A DNA stretch of 64,000 nt from Candidatus Omnitrophota bacterium (GCA_020632475.1 JACKFM010000001.1:1-64000), one strand, 5' to 3'; positions 39,725 to 49,130 are shown, counted from the first letter of the stretch. The notes: generated from the sequence alone by a model not told the origin. Numbers and translations: made by a program.

Positions 39725-40288
39725 ATGATTTATTTGGCATCACAATCCGCACGCCGCAGAGATATTCTGACGGCCATGGGTATCCCCTTTAAACCGGTCC
39801 GTTCCAAATATCGTGAGGCAGTCCGCCGGGTTCGCAGCCCTGAGGATTTAGCCCTTGAACATGCCTGCTATAAGGCCCTCTATGCCGATATCCCGAAACA
39901 CGCACGCTGGATTTTGGGGGCGGATACCGTGGTCTGGTGCCGCAAACAAATTCTGGGAAAACCGAAAGATGAAAAACAGGCCTTGAAAATGTTGAGCCTG
40001 CTGTCGGGCCGTACGCATGAGGTGATTACGGGCGTTGCCCTATGGGACTGCAAAAAAGAGGTGCTTTATGCGGGTTATGCACGCACAAGTGTCCGCTTTA
40101 AAAAATTGAGCTTAAGGGCAAAACAAAACTATATTTGCAAAACCCACCCCTATGATAAAGCCGGGGGATATGCCATCCAAAGCGGACCACGGGTCGTCGC
40201 CGGGTATACGGGTTCGTATTCAAATATTGTCGGGTTACCCAGAGAGTTGCTGCGCAAAATGATTCGCCATGCCGATCTCGGCAGATAG
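39725..40288 (+). CDS. maf: Maf family nucleotide pyrophosphatase
   Basis: 187 residues, soluble. IYLASQSARRRDIL is the Maf opening, with the SxSxRR phosphate loop, followed by ILGADTVVW (acidic residue) and KPKDEKQA, HEVITGVAL and YDKAGGYAIQ. These mark a house-cleaning pyrophosphatase acting on dTTP, UTP or modified nucleotides. Translation starts at ATG 39725. The 16 residues upstream in frame lack the conserved pattern. Confidence 0.92.
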   Translation: MIYLASQSARRRDILTAMGIPFKPVRSKYREAVRRVRSPEDLALEHACYKALYADIPKHARWILGADTVVWCRKQILGKPKDEKQALKMLSLLSGRTHEVITGVALWDCKKEVLYAGYARTSVRFKKLSLRAKQNYICKTHPYDKAGGYAIQSGPRVVAGYTGSYSNIVGLPRELLRKMIRHADLGR

Positions 40289-40299
40289 GGGAACTTTAA

Positions 40300-42372
40300 G
40301 TGTTTAAACGATGTTTATATTCATATATGAGATGGCGTCCTGTTTTGTGGCTGATTCTGGCTTTGACGATTCTGCCCGGTATTAGCGGTGCAGCTCCCGC
40401 AATCAAACCGCTGGAACAACTGTCCGTTATGCGCAAGCCGCATGTTGAAGCTGTTCTGGCGGCCGAAGAGTCGTCCATTCAGCCGGGCCGGTCATTCTGG
40501 ATAGCGGTTCATTTTCAATTGGATCAGGGATGGCATACTTATTGGAAAAATCCGGGGGATTCCGGATTGGCGACCGAAATTACGCTTACGCTTCCGGAAG
40601 GGTTTAAGCCGAGTCCGCTGCAATGGCCTGCACCTGAAATCATCAGCCGTCCGCCGCTTGTGACTTACGGATATAAAAATGAAGTGTTCCATCTTTTTAA
40701 AATTGATCCGCCCCAGGGTATTCCGGCCGACAGCCGTGTTCAGATCAGCGCCGAAGTGACCTGGCTGGAATGTGATGTCAATTGTTTTCCGGGTAAGGCG
40801 CAGTTGAGTCTGGACTTACCGGTTCAAAACGGGCCGCCTCAACCGGACCCGGTTTGGGCCGCCGGTTTTGACACAGCGCGCCAGAAATTACCGGTTACAA
40901 CGGAGGAATGGACGGTTTCGGCCCAGGAACGGCCGGAGGACTTTGTGCTGACTATTACGCCGTCCGGTGACAGGATCGAGCCTCTTCGATCCTTATATTT
41001 TTTTCCGGAAGATCCCGAAATTATGAATCATAATGCGCCGCAGCCGTGGGCCTTTCGAAATAATGCCTATGAATTAAGAATTCAAAAATCCACCATTCAT
41101 AAATCCATAGAAACATTGACCGGGGTTTTAGAGGCCGACCGCGCATGGAGCGGTTCAAAACCCAATCACACGCTTTACGTACATACGCCGGTTGGAGAAA
41201 ATCGTTTGGCTGAGGCGGGTTCGTTTACGGCGACGGACAATAAAACGGTTTTTGAGATGCATCCAGAGAGCGCTCCGGCCGATTTTGCGCAATCAACACT
41301 TTGGATTGCATTAATTTTTGCTTTTCTTGGAGGATTAATTTTGAATTTAATGCCGTGTGTGTTACCGGTTCTGGGTCTAAAAATTCTTTCGCTGATTGAG
41401 CATGCCGGAGATTCTCGGCGAAAAGCCTTTCAAAGCGGTTGTGTTTTTACGGGCGGTGTTTTGGTCTCTTTTTGGATTTTGGCGGCGACGATGCTGATGA
41501 TTCGTCTGAGCGGGCGGCAGATCGGGTGGGGTTTTCAGCTGCAGTCGCCTTGGGTGGTTTTGTTTTTGATGACTTTATTTGTGTTTTTTGCATTCAACCT
41601 TTTCGGTTTTTTTGAAGTCGGACTTTCATTGACTCGTCTGGAAGAGGGAACACGGCATCCCTTCTGGGGAGGTGTGTTTGCGACCGTTGTGGCAACACCG
41701 TGTACTGCCCCTTTTATGGGCGCGGCTTTGGGTTATACGCTTACACAGCCGGTACCGGTCGTGCTTTTGGTTTTTACCTCTTTGGGTTTAGGTATGGCCT
41801 TTCCGTATTTGGTGTTTTCGATTTTTCCTGCATGGCTTAACATGCTGCCTAAGCCCGGCGCCTGGATGATTACGTTAAAAAAAGTTTTAGGGGTTTTGAT
41901 GCTGGCCTCGGCCGTATGGCTTGGCTGGGTTTTGAGTCTTCAACTCGGATGGATCACCCCAAAATCTTCAGCGGAACATTACGGTCCGGCCTGGCAGAGT
42001 TATGACGCCAAACGAATTGAAGCCGTCCGTCTTGAGGGTAAACCCGTTTTTATTGATTTTACGGCAGCCTGGTGTTTGTCCTGCCAGGTTAATGACCGGC
42101 TGGTTTTTCAATCAAAACCGGTCATTGAGAAAATGAAACAGTCGGGGACGGTTGCCTTTAAGGCTGATTGGACCCATAAAGATGACGAGATTGCCCGTGC
42201 GCTTGAGTCTTATGGCCGCAATAGTATTCCCCTCTATGTTTTTTATCCGCCCGAAGCTGAAACGCCGCTGATTCTCCCTGAACTATTAACGCCCGAAACC
42301 TTTATCCGAACACTGGATCAATACACCGGGAATCATCGGACTCATGGTATAATCTCCATTTCTGATCAGTGA
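40300..42372 (+). CDS. dsbD: DsbD-family thiol:disulfide interchange protein
   Basis: 690 residues. Signal peptide (about 10-32), then a periplasmic beta domain with C158 and C162 (LECDVNCFPG), eight-helix membrane core with C353 (LMPCVLP) and C468 (ATPCTAPF), and a periplasmic thioredoxin domain with C592-L-S-C595 (AAWCLSCQ). This relay carries electrons from cytoplasmic thioredoxin to periplasmic proteins. The N-terminal domain resembles the ScsB type more than E. coli DsbD. GTG 40300, with GGGGA 8-12 bases upstream, is the likely start. A redoxin follows. Confidence 0.92.
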   Translation: MFKRCLYSYMRWRPVLWLILALTILPGISGAAPAIKPLEQLSVMRKPHVEAVLAAEESSIQPGRSFWIAVHFQLDQGWHTYWKNPGDSGLATEITLTLPEGFKPSPLQWPAPEIISRPPLVTYGYKNEVFHLFKIDPPQGIPADSRVQISAEVTWLECDVNCFPGKAQLSLDLPVQNGPPQPDPVWAAGFDTARQKLPVTTEEWTVSAQERPEDFVLTITPSGDRIEPLRSLYFFPEDPEIMNHNAPQPWAFRNNAYELRIQKSTIHKSIETLTGVLEADRAWSGSKPNHTLYVHTPVGENRLAEAGSFTATDNKTVFEMHPESAPADFAQSTLWIALIFAFLGGLILNLMPCVLPVLGLKILSLIEHAGDSRRKAFQSGCVFTGGVLVSFWILAATMLMIRLSGRQIGWGFQLQSPWVVLFLMTLFVFFAFNLFGFFEVGLSLTRLEEGTRHPFWGGVFATVVATPCTAPFMGAALGYTLTQPVPVVLLVFTSLGLGMAFPYLVFSIFPAWLNMLPKPGAWMITLKKVLGVLMLASAVWLGWVLSLQLGWITPKSSAEHYGPAWQSYDAKRIEAVRLEGKPVFIDFTAAWCLSCQVNDRLVFQSKPVIEKMKQSGTVAFKADWTHKDDEIARALESYGRNSIPLYVFYPPEAETPLILPELLTPETFIRTLDQYTGNHRTHGIISISDQ

Positions 42373-42395
42373 AGGATAAGAGAAAGGAGTTTGTG

Positions 42396-43004
42396 ATGAA
42401 AAAAATAACGGCATTATTTTCATTTATTCTGTTTTCTTTGTGCATGGTTTCTAATCTTCAGGCCGAAGTTTCAACCGGCCGGCTGGCCCCCGACTTCCGG
42501 CTTGAGGACACTCACGGGCAATCCCATGCTCTTTCGGATTTTCTAGGCCGATACGTGGTTCTTGAATGGACTAATTATGAATGCCCGTTTGTCAAAAAAC
42601 ACTATAGCGGCGGTAATATGCAGTCTCTGCAAAAAGAATTAACCGGTGAAGGCGTGGTCTGGCTTTCAATCGGCTCTTCGGCCGAAGGGAATCAGGGATA
42701 TTTCTCAGCGGATGAATGGAATAAACGGGCGTCTGAGAAAAATGCTTCGCCGACCGCCATTTTACTTGATCCTTACGGTGAAGTCGGACGTATGTATGAG
42801 GCCAAAACAACACCGCATATGTTTGTGATCAACCCTGACGGAGTGCTTATCTATGCAGGCGCCATTGATAGTGTTGCCAGCCCCGATCCGGCCGATATTG
42901 AAGGTGCAACCAATTATGTCCGACAGGCCGTTCATGAAGCCATGGCCGGAAAACCGGTCAGCGTGCCGGCGACTAAGTCGTATGGATGTTCGGTGAAGTA
43001 CTAA
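42396..43004 (+). CDS. Exported thioredoxin-fold redoxin (AhpC/TSA type)
   Basis: 202 residues. Signal peptide ends near NLQA. The redoxin domain shows GRLAPDFRLEDTHGQ, YVVLEWTNYECPFVKKHY (single reactive Cys) and TPHMFVINPDG. This variant with NxxCPFVxKHY is a known group of thiol-dependent proteins. It probably receives electrons from the DsbD just upstream. GAAAGGAGTTTGTG precedes ATG 42396. TATAAT at 42348-42353, within the end of dsbD, could give an internal promoter. Confidence 0.9.
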   Translation: MKKITALFSFILFSLCMVSNLQAEVSTGRLAPDFRLEDTHGQSHALSDFLGRYVVLEWTNYECPFVKKHYSGGNMQSLQKELTGEGVVWLSIGSSAEGNQGYFSADEWNKRASEKNASPTAILLDPYGEVGRMYEAKTTPHMFVINPDGVLIYAGAIDSVASPDPADIEGATNYVRQAVHEAMAGKPVSVPATKSYGCSVKY

Positions 43005-43037
43005 GCGTGAAGAGTGAAAAGTGAAGTGTGAATTGAA
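43003..43037. repeat. 7-bp tandem array (family H)
   Basis: AAGCGTG, AAGAGTG, AAAAGTG, AAGTGTG, AATTGAA. It spans the redoxin stop region and the first codons of the next gene. Confidence 0.8.
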
Positions 43038-44229
43038 AAAAATAAAAAAAACAACAAGGAATAAGACGAAAGCCCTGTCCCTGGCCATGATTTTGGTGCT
43101 CGGTTGTTTTGGTGTTCCGCTGAGTGTTTATGCCGAACCCGCCGTGGCTGTCGACGCTGCACCACCCGCGCCGGCACAACATCAGAACATGATGGTGGAT
43201 TTTCAAACCTATCAACAAAGCCTGGATGATTTCTTTCATATTAAATTGTCGACACACCCCGATCCGGACTATGGAATCAATTCTTTAATTATTGATTTAA
43301 GCCGTAAGGCTGCGGAGAATCCCGAAGATACCGAGACAATGATTTCTCTGGGGCACATCTACCGCATTTTGGGCCAGCCGCGCGAAGCAAACCGTTTTTA
43401 TCAGAAGGCACTGGCTCTGAAGCCGGATAACTATTACCTCTACGTTTTTTCAGGCGTGATGTATCTTCAAACAAAACAATATCCGGAGGCGCTTGAGCAG
43501 CTGGACAAGGCGGTTGCTATTAATCCCTATGATACGTATGCATGGCTTGCACGCGGCCGCGCCACGCTTGAACTGCAAAATGAAGAAGAAACACTGAAGA
43601 GCTATGAGAAGGTGCTTGAAATCAATCCCGGCAATGAAGAGGCCCTTTTTATTTTGAGTGCTTATTATTTTAACCGGGGTGAAAAGCATAAGGCCCTGCG
43701 TTTGCTCGAAACGCTGTTTGAAAAACACCCAAAGGATCAATACCTGCGTTTCAGACTGGGTTCACTTTATCTGGCCGATAATCAGATCGACCGTACCCTG
43801 AATCTTTGGGAGGATCTTTTTTTTGAGGGGAACCGCGATCCGCAATTTGTTTTCAGTCTGGCCGTGGCCTATTTTCAAAAAGGAGAATACGACCGTGCTG
43901 AAAAAATATTGGACCATTTACAATTTCTGCTGCCGCATGAAACAGGTATTCAGTTTCTGCTGGCGGAAGTTTATCGCGCGACAGACCGTCCTAAAAAAGC
44001 GATTCAAGCCTATCATGCCATTATGGCCGAAACTCCTGATTATTTGGATGCTTATATCGGTTTGATCATGGTATTACGTGAGCAGAACCGTACGGCCGAA
44101 GCCGAGCAGGTGATGCGCCAGGCAGCCGGACACTTCGGCAGCAGTGAGCTGGACAGGTTACAGAAGATGATTGGTCATAATAATCAGATCCACCCAGACA
44201 AGGATGTGAGTGATGAGTCAACAGAATAA
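43021..44229 (+). CDS. Exported TPR-repeat protein
   Basis: Up to 402 residues. Signal peptide (LSLAMILVLGCFGVPLSVYA, about 19-38), a Pro/Ala-rich linker, then about eight tetratricopeptide repeats: AENPEDTETMISLGHIYRILG, REANRFYQKALALKPDNY, YPEALEQLDKAVAINPYD and others. TPR proteins bind partners, so it is likely a periplasmic scaffold. The start is uncertain because the region before it is a tandem array: GTG 43021 is in frame but the ribosome site is unclear. It overlaps orn. Confidence 0.8.
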   Translation: MKCELKKIKKTTRNKTKALSLAMILVLGCFGVPLSVYAEPAVAVDAAPPAPAQHQNMMVDFQTYQQSLDDFFHIKLSTHPDPDYGINSLIIDLSRKAAENPEDTETMISLGHIYRILGQPREANRFYQKALALKPDNYYLYVFSGVMYLQTKQYPEALEQLDKAVAINPYDTYAWLARGRATLELQNEEETLKSYEKVLEINPGNEEALFILSAYYFNRGEKHKALRLLETLFEKHPKDQYLRFRLGSLYLADNQIDRTLNLWEDLFFEGNRDPQFVFSLAVAYFQKGEYDRAEKILDHLQFLLPHETGIQFLLAEVYRATDRPKKAIQAYHAIMAETPDYLDAYIGLIMVLREQNRTAEAEQVMRQAAGHFGSSELDRLQKMIGHNNQIHPDKDVSDESTE

Positions 44230-44791
44230 AGAAAATTTGGTATGGATTGACATGGAAATGACGGGTCTGAACCCTGAGAAGGAAAGAATTATTGAAGTGG
44301 CCACGATTGTGACTGACGGCAATCTGAAAATTCTTGAAGAGGGCCCCGACATTGTCATTCACCAGAGCAATACTCTACTCAGCCGCATGGACGAGTGGAA
44401 TCAGAAACAGCATAAAAAAACGGGCCTGCTTGAAGAGGTGAGAAAATCGAAAATCACGACGGCACAGGCCGAACAACAAACGCTCGAATTCATTCAGAAA
44501 TATTGTGAGCCCGGCAAGTCACCCCTTTGCGGCAACAGCGTACACCATGACCGCAAATTCATTACGCGCTATATGCCGAAACTGGACACCTACCTGCATT
44601 ACCGGCATATTGATGTCAGCACGATTAAGGGACTCGTTGAACGCTGGTATGATAAAAAATTTAAAAATATGATTAAGAAAGATTCCAGTCACCGGGCCCT
44701 GAGCGATATTCGCCAATCCATCGAGGAATTAAAAATATATCGCAGAAAATTTTTTAAAAACCGGGTAACTTTCGAAAAAATTAAAATCTGA
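44213..44791 (+). CDS. orn: Oligoribonuclease
   Basis: 192 residues of the DEDDh 3'-5' exonuclease family. The first motif is WIDMEMTGL, and the last is HRALSDIRQSIEEL with H and D separated by four residues. The enzyme degrades short RNA and pGpG. AAGGA lies eight bases before ATG 44213, and the frame overlaps the TPR stop codon. The length matches bacterial Orn. Confidence 0.94.
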   Translation: MSQQNKENLVWIDMEMTGLNPEKERIIEVATIVTDGNLKILEEGPDIVIHQSNTLLSRMDEWNQKQHKKTGLLEEVRKSKITTAQAEQQTLEFIQKYCEPGKSPLCGNSVHHDRKFITRYMPKLDTYLHYRHIDVSTIKGLVERWYDKKFKNMIKKDSSHRALSDIRQSIEELKIYRRKFFKNRVTFEKIKI

Positions 44792-44899
44792 ACACCCGGT
44801 ATATTTATCCGACGACAAGCAAGAGACCACAGGCTTGCCCGCGGAGCTCCATTTTACAAACGAGAGCTCATCCAGAGCGAACGAAGTGAAGCGAAGGAT

Positions 44900-44998
44900 C
44901 TAGTACCGCATCAACAATCAAAAGACGGGTTCGCGGCACAAGTGTCCGTAACAATGTTAAAATTCAAGCCCGTCATTTCAACATTGACGGAGCACTAG
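44900..44998. repeat. CTAGTG-bounded element (family C3)
   Basis: 99 bp, ending GCACTAG and beginning CTAGTAC. The right 70 bp (GGGTTCGCGGCACAAGTGTC onward) match C2 with a few changes. A second hairpin-like stretch lies at 44820-44895 (ACAGGCTTG, GGAGCTC, GAGAGCTC), which may be a decayed family A relative. The whole 217-bp gap between orn and the thioesterase holds no gene. Confidence 0.85.
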
Positions 44999-45008
44999 CT
45001 ATTTTATT

Positions 45009-45539
45009 ATGAATCTTCTTCTGCGCTGTTTTTGGGTCTATTTGGGCTCTTTTTTTCGAAAACCTCTTTCTTTTCTGGACTCTTCGATTCTTTCCTTCCA
45101 CGTCCTGCCGCATGACCTGGACATTTATGCTCATATGAATAATGGCCGATATATGTCGATAATGGATTTAGGCCGGTGGGATCTGATTTTGCGCACCGGG
45201 CTTTACCGGCGTATTGCCGAGAAAAAGTGGAATCCTATCGTTGCTTCTTCATTTATACGGTATCGCAGGCCGCTTTTTTTGGGTGAGGCCTATGAACTAC
45301 ATACCCGCATTTTGGGTTGGACGAGAAAATGGTTTTTTCTTGAACAGGTTTTTGTCCGAAACGAAAAAACCGTGGCACGCGCCTATGTCAAAGGCCTCTT
45401 TATTGGCCCCGGCGGCAGTATTCCCTGCAGTGAAGTTTTGAGGCTGCTTAATATCAAAACGGAATCGCCGGAGCTTCCGAGAGCTATTGCAGCCTGGGTG
45501 GAACGGGCCGCCGATACGGCTGTCACGGATGGGGATTGA
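45009..45539 (+). CDS. 4HBT/hotdog-fold acyl-CoA thioesterase-like protein
   Basis: 176 residues. HVLPHDLDIYAHMNNGRYMSIMDLGRWD is the hotdog signature with the HxxNNGRY-like loop of the THEM6 and acyl-CoA thioesterase group, and RYRRPLFLGEAYELHTRI follows. A hydrophobic N-terminus (FWVYLGSFFRKPL) may attach it to membrane. It probably hydrolyses an acyl-CoA, but the chain length is unknown. The start follows the C3 element with no clear ribosome site. Confidence 0.85.
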   Translation: MNLLLRCFWVYLGSFFRKPLSFLDSSILSFHVLPHDLDIYAHMNNGRYMSIMDLGRWDLILRTGLYRRIAEKKWNPIVASSFIRYRRPLFLGEAYELHTRILGWTRKWFFLEQVFVRNEKTVARAYVKGLFIGPGGSIPCSEVLRLLNIKTESPELPRAIAAWVERAADTAVTDGD

Positions 45540-45552
45540 TCATTTTAGACCA

Positions 45553-45582
45553 TTGCCCGTGAATTTGAATTTCGTGTATAAT
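45553..45582 (+). promoter_or_regulatory. Sigma-70-type promoter of the pnt operon
   Basis: TTGCCC at 45553-45558 and TATAAT at 45577-45582, spacer 18 bp, with GTG before the -10. The predicted start is about 35 bases before GTG 45625, leaving room for the AAGGAGATAA ribosome site. Confidence 0.65.
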
Positions 45583-45624
45583 ACCGACTTATTTTATCGA
45601 CGTATGAATTAAGGAGATAATCAC

Positions 45625-46731
45625 GTGATCGTTGGCATACCTCAGGAAATCGAAAAACTTGAAAAGCGCGTCGCCGCGACGCCTGAGACCGTTAAGAAGA
45701 TGACGGCTAAGGGACTGCAGGTTGTGGTTCAGGCGGGGGCCGGTCAAGGAGCCGCCGTCCGGGATGCCGACTATGAGGCGGCCGGGGCTCAAGTGGTGCC
45801 GGATGCCAAAAGCATTTATGAACGCGCGGAGATCATTTTAAAAGTCCGTAAACCCCTTGATGAAGAGATCGGATTACTGCGTGAGGGACAGATTTTAATT
45901 GCCCTCCTTCAGGCTTTGATTGATCCGGAACATCTTCAGAAATTGGCGCAGAGAAAAATCACCGCATTTTCAATGGATACCATTCCGCGCATTTCACGTG
46001 CCCAGAAACTGGATGCGCTTTCTTCTCAGAGTAACGTTGCCGGATATAAGAGCGTTTTAATGGCCGGTGATTATTCGGGCAAAATGATGCCGATGATGAT
46101 GACCGCGGCCGGAACGATTTCGCCGGCTAAGGTTTTGGTGCTTGGCGCCGGTGTGGCCGGGCTGCAGGCCATTGCTACGGCCAAACGTCTGGGAGCTGTG
46201 GTTGAGGCCTTTGATGTCAGGCCTGCGGTGAAAGAACAGGTCGAGAGTCTAGGCGCAAAGTTCATTTCACTTGAAACGCAGGAAGCCGAAGATCAGGGCG
46301 GCTATGCCAAAGAGCTCTCCGATGAGCAGCATCACAGGGAATTAGAAATGATTGCCCGGCATGCAGCTGCCGCGGATATGGTGATTACGACTGCGTTGAT
46401 TCCCGGAAAACCGGCACCGGTTTTAATCACAGCCGCTATGGTCAGTCAGATGAAAGAAGGTTCTGTGATCGTGGATCTTGCCGCCGAGGGGGGCGGAAAT
46501 TGCGAGTTAACGAAAGCCGGTGAAAACATCCTGCACCAAGGGGTGATGATCATGGGCCCGTTAAACATTCCCAGTTTAATGGCTGCCGAATCCAGTCAGC
46601 TTTATTCGCGCAATGTCTTAAACTTTCTTTTTGAGTTTTATCAAAAAGGTGAAATTAATATCCAGACTGAAGATGAAATCATCAAAGGTGCCCTGGTTGT
46701 TCATCAGGGCCAGGTGACTCTAAAACGGTAG
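45625..46731 (+). CDS. pntAA: NAD(P) transhydrogenase, soluble NAD-binding alpha subunit
   Basis: 368 residues. MIVGIPQEIEKLEKRVAATPETV is the conserved alpha-1 opening, with VLVLGAGVAGLQAIATAKRLGAVVEAFDVRP as the NAD-binding fold and DMVITTALIPGKPAPVLI as another signature. With PntAB and PntB it couples hydride transfer from NADH to NADP with inward H+ flow. It starts at GTG 45625 after AAGGAGATAATCAC. The alpha subunit is split into PntAA and PntAB, as in Rhodospirillum. Confidence 0.95.
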   Translation: MIVGIPQEIEKLEKRVAATPETVKKMTAKGLQVVVQAGAGQGAAVRDADYEAAGAQVVPDAKSIYERAEIILKVRKPLDEEIGLLREGQILIALLQALIDPEHLQKLAQRKITAFSMDTIPRISRAQKLDALSSQSNVAGYKSVLMAGDYSGKMMPMMMTAAGTISPAKVLVLGAGVAGLQAIATAKRLGAVVEAFDVRPAVKEQVESLGAKFISLETQEAEDQGGYAKELSDEQHHRELEMIARHAAAADMVITTALIPGKPAPVLITAAMVSQMKEGSVIVDLAAEGGGNCELTKAGENILHQGVMIMGPLNIPSLMAAESSQLYSRNVLNFLFEFYQKGEINIQTEDEIIKGALVVHQGQVTLKR

Positions 46732-46739
46732 GTGTTCTG

Positions 46740-47024
46740 ATGGAAATGCTGATTACCGCTCTATTTATATTTATTCTGGCGAGTTTCGTCGGATTTGAAA
46801 TTATTGCCAAGGTACCGCCGACACTGCATACACCTCTGATGTCGGGAGCAAATGCGGTTTCGGGGATTACGCTTGTCGGTGCCCTGATTTGTGCGGGGCA
46901 CCATGAAAGTACGGCTCTGGCCGCTATTTTAGGCGTTGCCGCCATTATTTTTGCAGCCATTAATGTTGTCGGCGGCTTTATGGTGACTGACCGTATGCTT
47001 AAGATGTTTAAGAAGAAAGACTAA
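46740..47024 (+). CDS. pntAB: NAD(P) transhydrogenase, small membrane alpha subunit
   Basis: 94 residues with three hydrophobic helices. VGFEIIAKVPPTLHTPLMSGANAVSGI is the invariant proton-channel signature. It lies 8 bp after pntAA and provides part of the membrane channel, with PntB as partner. Confidence 0.95.
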   Translation: MEMLITALFIFILASFVGFEIIAKVPPTLHTPLMSGANAVSGITLVGALICAGHHESTALAAILGVAAIIFAAINVVGGFMVTDRMLKMFKKKD

Positions 47025-47026
47025 CG

Positions 47027-47103
47027 ACAATAGACTACAGACCAGGGACTACAGATACACTGCTTGGAAGTCTATGGTTTTCAGTCTCATGTCTGCTGTC
47101 TAA
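47027..47103. repeat. Degenerate inverted 7-bp arrays (family H)
   Basis: Left units include ATAGACT, ACAGACC, AGGGACT, ACAGATA. Right units include AGTCTAT, GGTTTTC, AGTCTCA, TGTCTGC, TGTCTAA. The arms are roughly complementary around a short CACTGCTTGG centre, so this could be a hairpin in the pnt transcript between pntAB and pntB. Confidence 0.65.
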
Positions 47104-47139
47104 ATTTTGGGGAACTTTTTATAAAGGATCGATGTTTAT

Positions 47140-48522
47140 ATGGATAGAGCCATCTTAATTGATTTCAGTTATATCATTGCTTCGGCGCTTTTTATCTTTG
47201 GAATTAAACGATTGAGTAGTGTTCGTACGGCACGAGGCGGTAACGGATTGGCTGCATTGGCCATGCTGATTGCAATCGTGGCAACGCTCTTTGAAAAAGA
47301 AATCGTCGATTTTCGTCTGATTGCCTTAGGACTTGTAATCGGCAGTTTGATTGGGGCGGCGGCATCGCATTGGGTCAAGATGACGGCCATGCCGCAAATG
47401 GTGGCGCTCTTTAACGGTTTTGGCGGCTTGGCTTCGGCCCTGGTAGCTTGTTCGGAATATCTGCGCACAGGCGGCACGGGCGTATTTGATTTGACGACGA
47501 TTTGCCTTGGGACTTTTGTCGGAGCACTGACGTTTACGGGCAGTGTGATGGCCTATGGAAAACTTGAAGGCATTGTTGAACAACAGCCGGTCACTTACTT
47601 TCTGCAGAAGACGCTGAATCTGATTATTTTTATCGGTATTGTGGTGTTGATTTTCTGGACGGTCAATGATCCGAAAAATTTATTACCGTATTGGATTATG
47701 TTCGCAGCGGCTTCGCTTCTGGGTGTTTTACTGGTCCTTCCGATCGGCGGAGCGGATATGCCGGTAGTGATTTCGCTTTTGAATTCGTATTCCGGTATTG
47801 CCGCATCAATGACCGGTTTTGTTCTGATGAACAAGGTTCTGATTGTGGCCGGTGCGTTGGTCGGAGCGACGGGAATTATTTTGACCGAGATTATGTGCCG
47901 TGCCATGAACCGTTCGCTGGCCAATGTGGCCTTTGGCACTTTCGGAAAAATTGAGACGGGGCCTGCCCAGAAAGGCGGGCAGGACTACGCGGGCGTTAAA
48001 AGCTGCAGCGCCGAAGAAGCGGCCATGATTCTTGAAGTGGCCCAGAAAGTCGTGATTGTGCCCGGTTATGGGTTGGCGGTGGCACGTGCCCAGCATGCGA
48101 TTCATGATCTTTCAAACCTGCTTGAATCCCGCGGCGTTGAGGTGACCTACGGCATTCATCCGGTGGCCGGCCGTATGCCGGGGCATATGAACGTGCTTTT
48201 GGCTGAAGCCAATGTGCCCTATGACCGGTTGAAAGAAATGGATGAAATTAATCCGGAATTTGATCAAACCGACGTTGTCCTGATTGTGGGCGCCAACGAT
48301 GTGACCAATCCGGTGGCTCGCTCGCAGCCCGGCAGTCCGATCTATGGTATGCCGATTCTGGATGTGGACAAAGCTAAAAGCGTGATCGTGATTAAGCGTA
48401 GTCTGAGTCCCGGGTTTGCGGGGATTAAAAATCCTTTGTTTGAAAACGAAAAAACGGTCATGTTTTTTGAAGACGCCCGCAAAGGGATTGAATCGATCAC
48501 TAAAGAATTAAAGAATCTATGA
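47140..48522 (+). CDS. pntB: NAD(P) transhydrogenase, beta subunit
   Basis: 460 residues: about eight or nine membrane helices and a C-terminal NADP-binding domain. GGADMPVVISLLNSYSGIAASMTGFVL in the membrane part and VVIVPGYGLAVARAQHAIHDLS, HPVAGRMPGHMNVLLAEANVPYD and DVVLIVGANDVTNPVA in the NADP domain are diagnostic. The 3' end overlaps rfbC by four bases. AAAGGA upstream of ATG 47140 is a distant ribosome site. Confidence 0.96.
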   Translation: MDRAILIDFSYIIASALFIFGIKRLSSVRTARGGNGLAALAMLIAIVATLFEKEIVDFRLIALGLVIGSLIGAAASHWVKMTAMPQMVALFNGFGGLASALVACSEYLRTGGTGVFDLTTICLGTFVGALTFTGSVMAYGKLEGIVEQQPVTYFLQKTLNLIIFIGIVVLIFWTVNDPKNLLPYWIMFAAASLLGVLLVLPIGGADMPVVISLLNSYSGIAASMTGFVLMNKVLIVAGALVGATGIILTEIMCRAMNRSLANVAFGTFGKIETGPAQKGGQDYAGVKSCSAEEAAMILEVAQKVVIVPGYGLAVARAQHAIHDLSNLLESRGVEVTYGIHPVAGRMPGHMNVLLAEANVPYDRLKEMDEINPEFDQTDVVLIVGANDVTNPVARSQPGSPIYGMPILDVDKAKSVIVIKRSLSPGFAGIKNPLFENEKTVMFFEDARKGIESITKELKNL

Positions 48523-49067
48523 TTTTTACCCCGGCTGAAATTGAAGGCCTGATCGTGGTCGACCCCCGTTTATTTGAAGATGAACGCGGTTATTTTTATG
48601 AGAGCTACCGCAAACAGATCTTTGAAAAAAACGGTATCCAGCCCGAATTCGTTCAAGACAATCACGTCAAGTCTCAAAAAGGCGTCATTCGTGCGCTGCA
48701 TTTCCAAAAAGAACCTTATGGCCAGGCGAAATTAATCCGGGTGATCAAAGGCAGCATTTATGATGTGGCCGTGGATTTGAGGGCCGGATCGCCGACGTTT
48801 GGGCAATATGCGGGGATTCACTTGAGCGCCGAAAATCATAAAATGTTTTATATTCCCGAAGGTTTTGCCCACGGATATTGTTCTTTGGAAGATTCTGAGG
48901 TTCTCTATAAGGTGTCCGGTATTTATGCCCCTGAATATGAAGGCGGCATTGTCTGGAATGATCCCGCGGTCGGAGTAAAGTGGCCTGAGTTGGATGTGGA
49001 TTACATTATTTCGGCAAAGGATCAAAAACTTTTGGGGTTTAAACAGTTGTTTGGCGATAAGCGATAA
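48519..49067 (+). CDS. rfbC: dTDP-4-dehydrorhamnose 3,5-epimerase
   Basis: 182 residues of the RmlC cupin family. DERGYFYESYRKQIF, FVQDNHVKSQKGVIRALHFQ and AVDLRAGSPTFGQY are diagnostic; the catalytic His lies in RALHFQ and the Tyr in the segment YCSLEDSEVLYKV. It makes dTDP-L-rhamnose precursors for surface polysaccharides. rfbA, B and D are not adjacent, so other copies are expected elsewhere. The last codons and stop come from a GCGATAA heptamer array (49053-49070). Confidence 0.95.
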   Translation: MIFTPAEIEGLIVVDPRLFEDERGYFYESYRKQIFEKNGIQPEFVQDNHVKSQKGVIRALHFQKEPYGQAKLIRVIKGSIYDVAVDLRAGSPTFGQYAGIHLSAENHKMFYIPEGFAHGYCSLEDSEVLYKVSGIYAPEYEGGIVWNDPAVGVKWPELDVDYIISAKDQKLLGFKQLFGDKR

Positions 49068-49108
49068 GCGTAAAGTCCTAACACCTCTTATTGCTTGTAA
49101 CTTAACAT
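49053..49108. repeat. 7-bp array with inverted arms (family H)
   Basis: GGCGATA, AGCGATA, AGCGTAA on the left face TTATTGC, TTGTAAC, TTAACAT on the right. The rfbC stop codon TAA is inside the left array. Confidence 0.7.
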
Positions 49109-49130
49109 TGTCATTAAGGAGGGTAGCGAG

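Noticed and set aside
44820..44895. Extra family A copy in the gap before the thioesterase
   Set aside because: It has GGAGCTC and GGATCTAG-like fragments but no GAAACGCGCC core or matching outer arms, so I left it as a doubtful relic.
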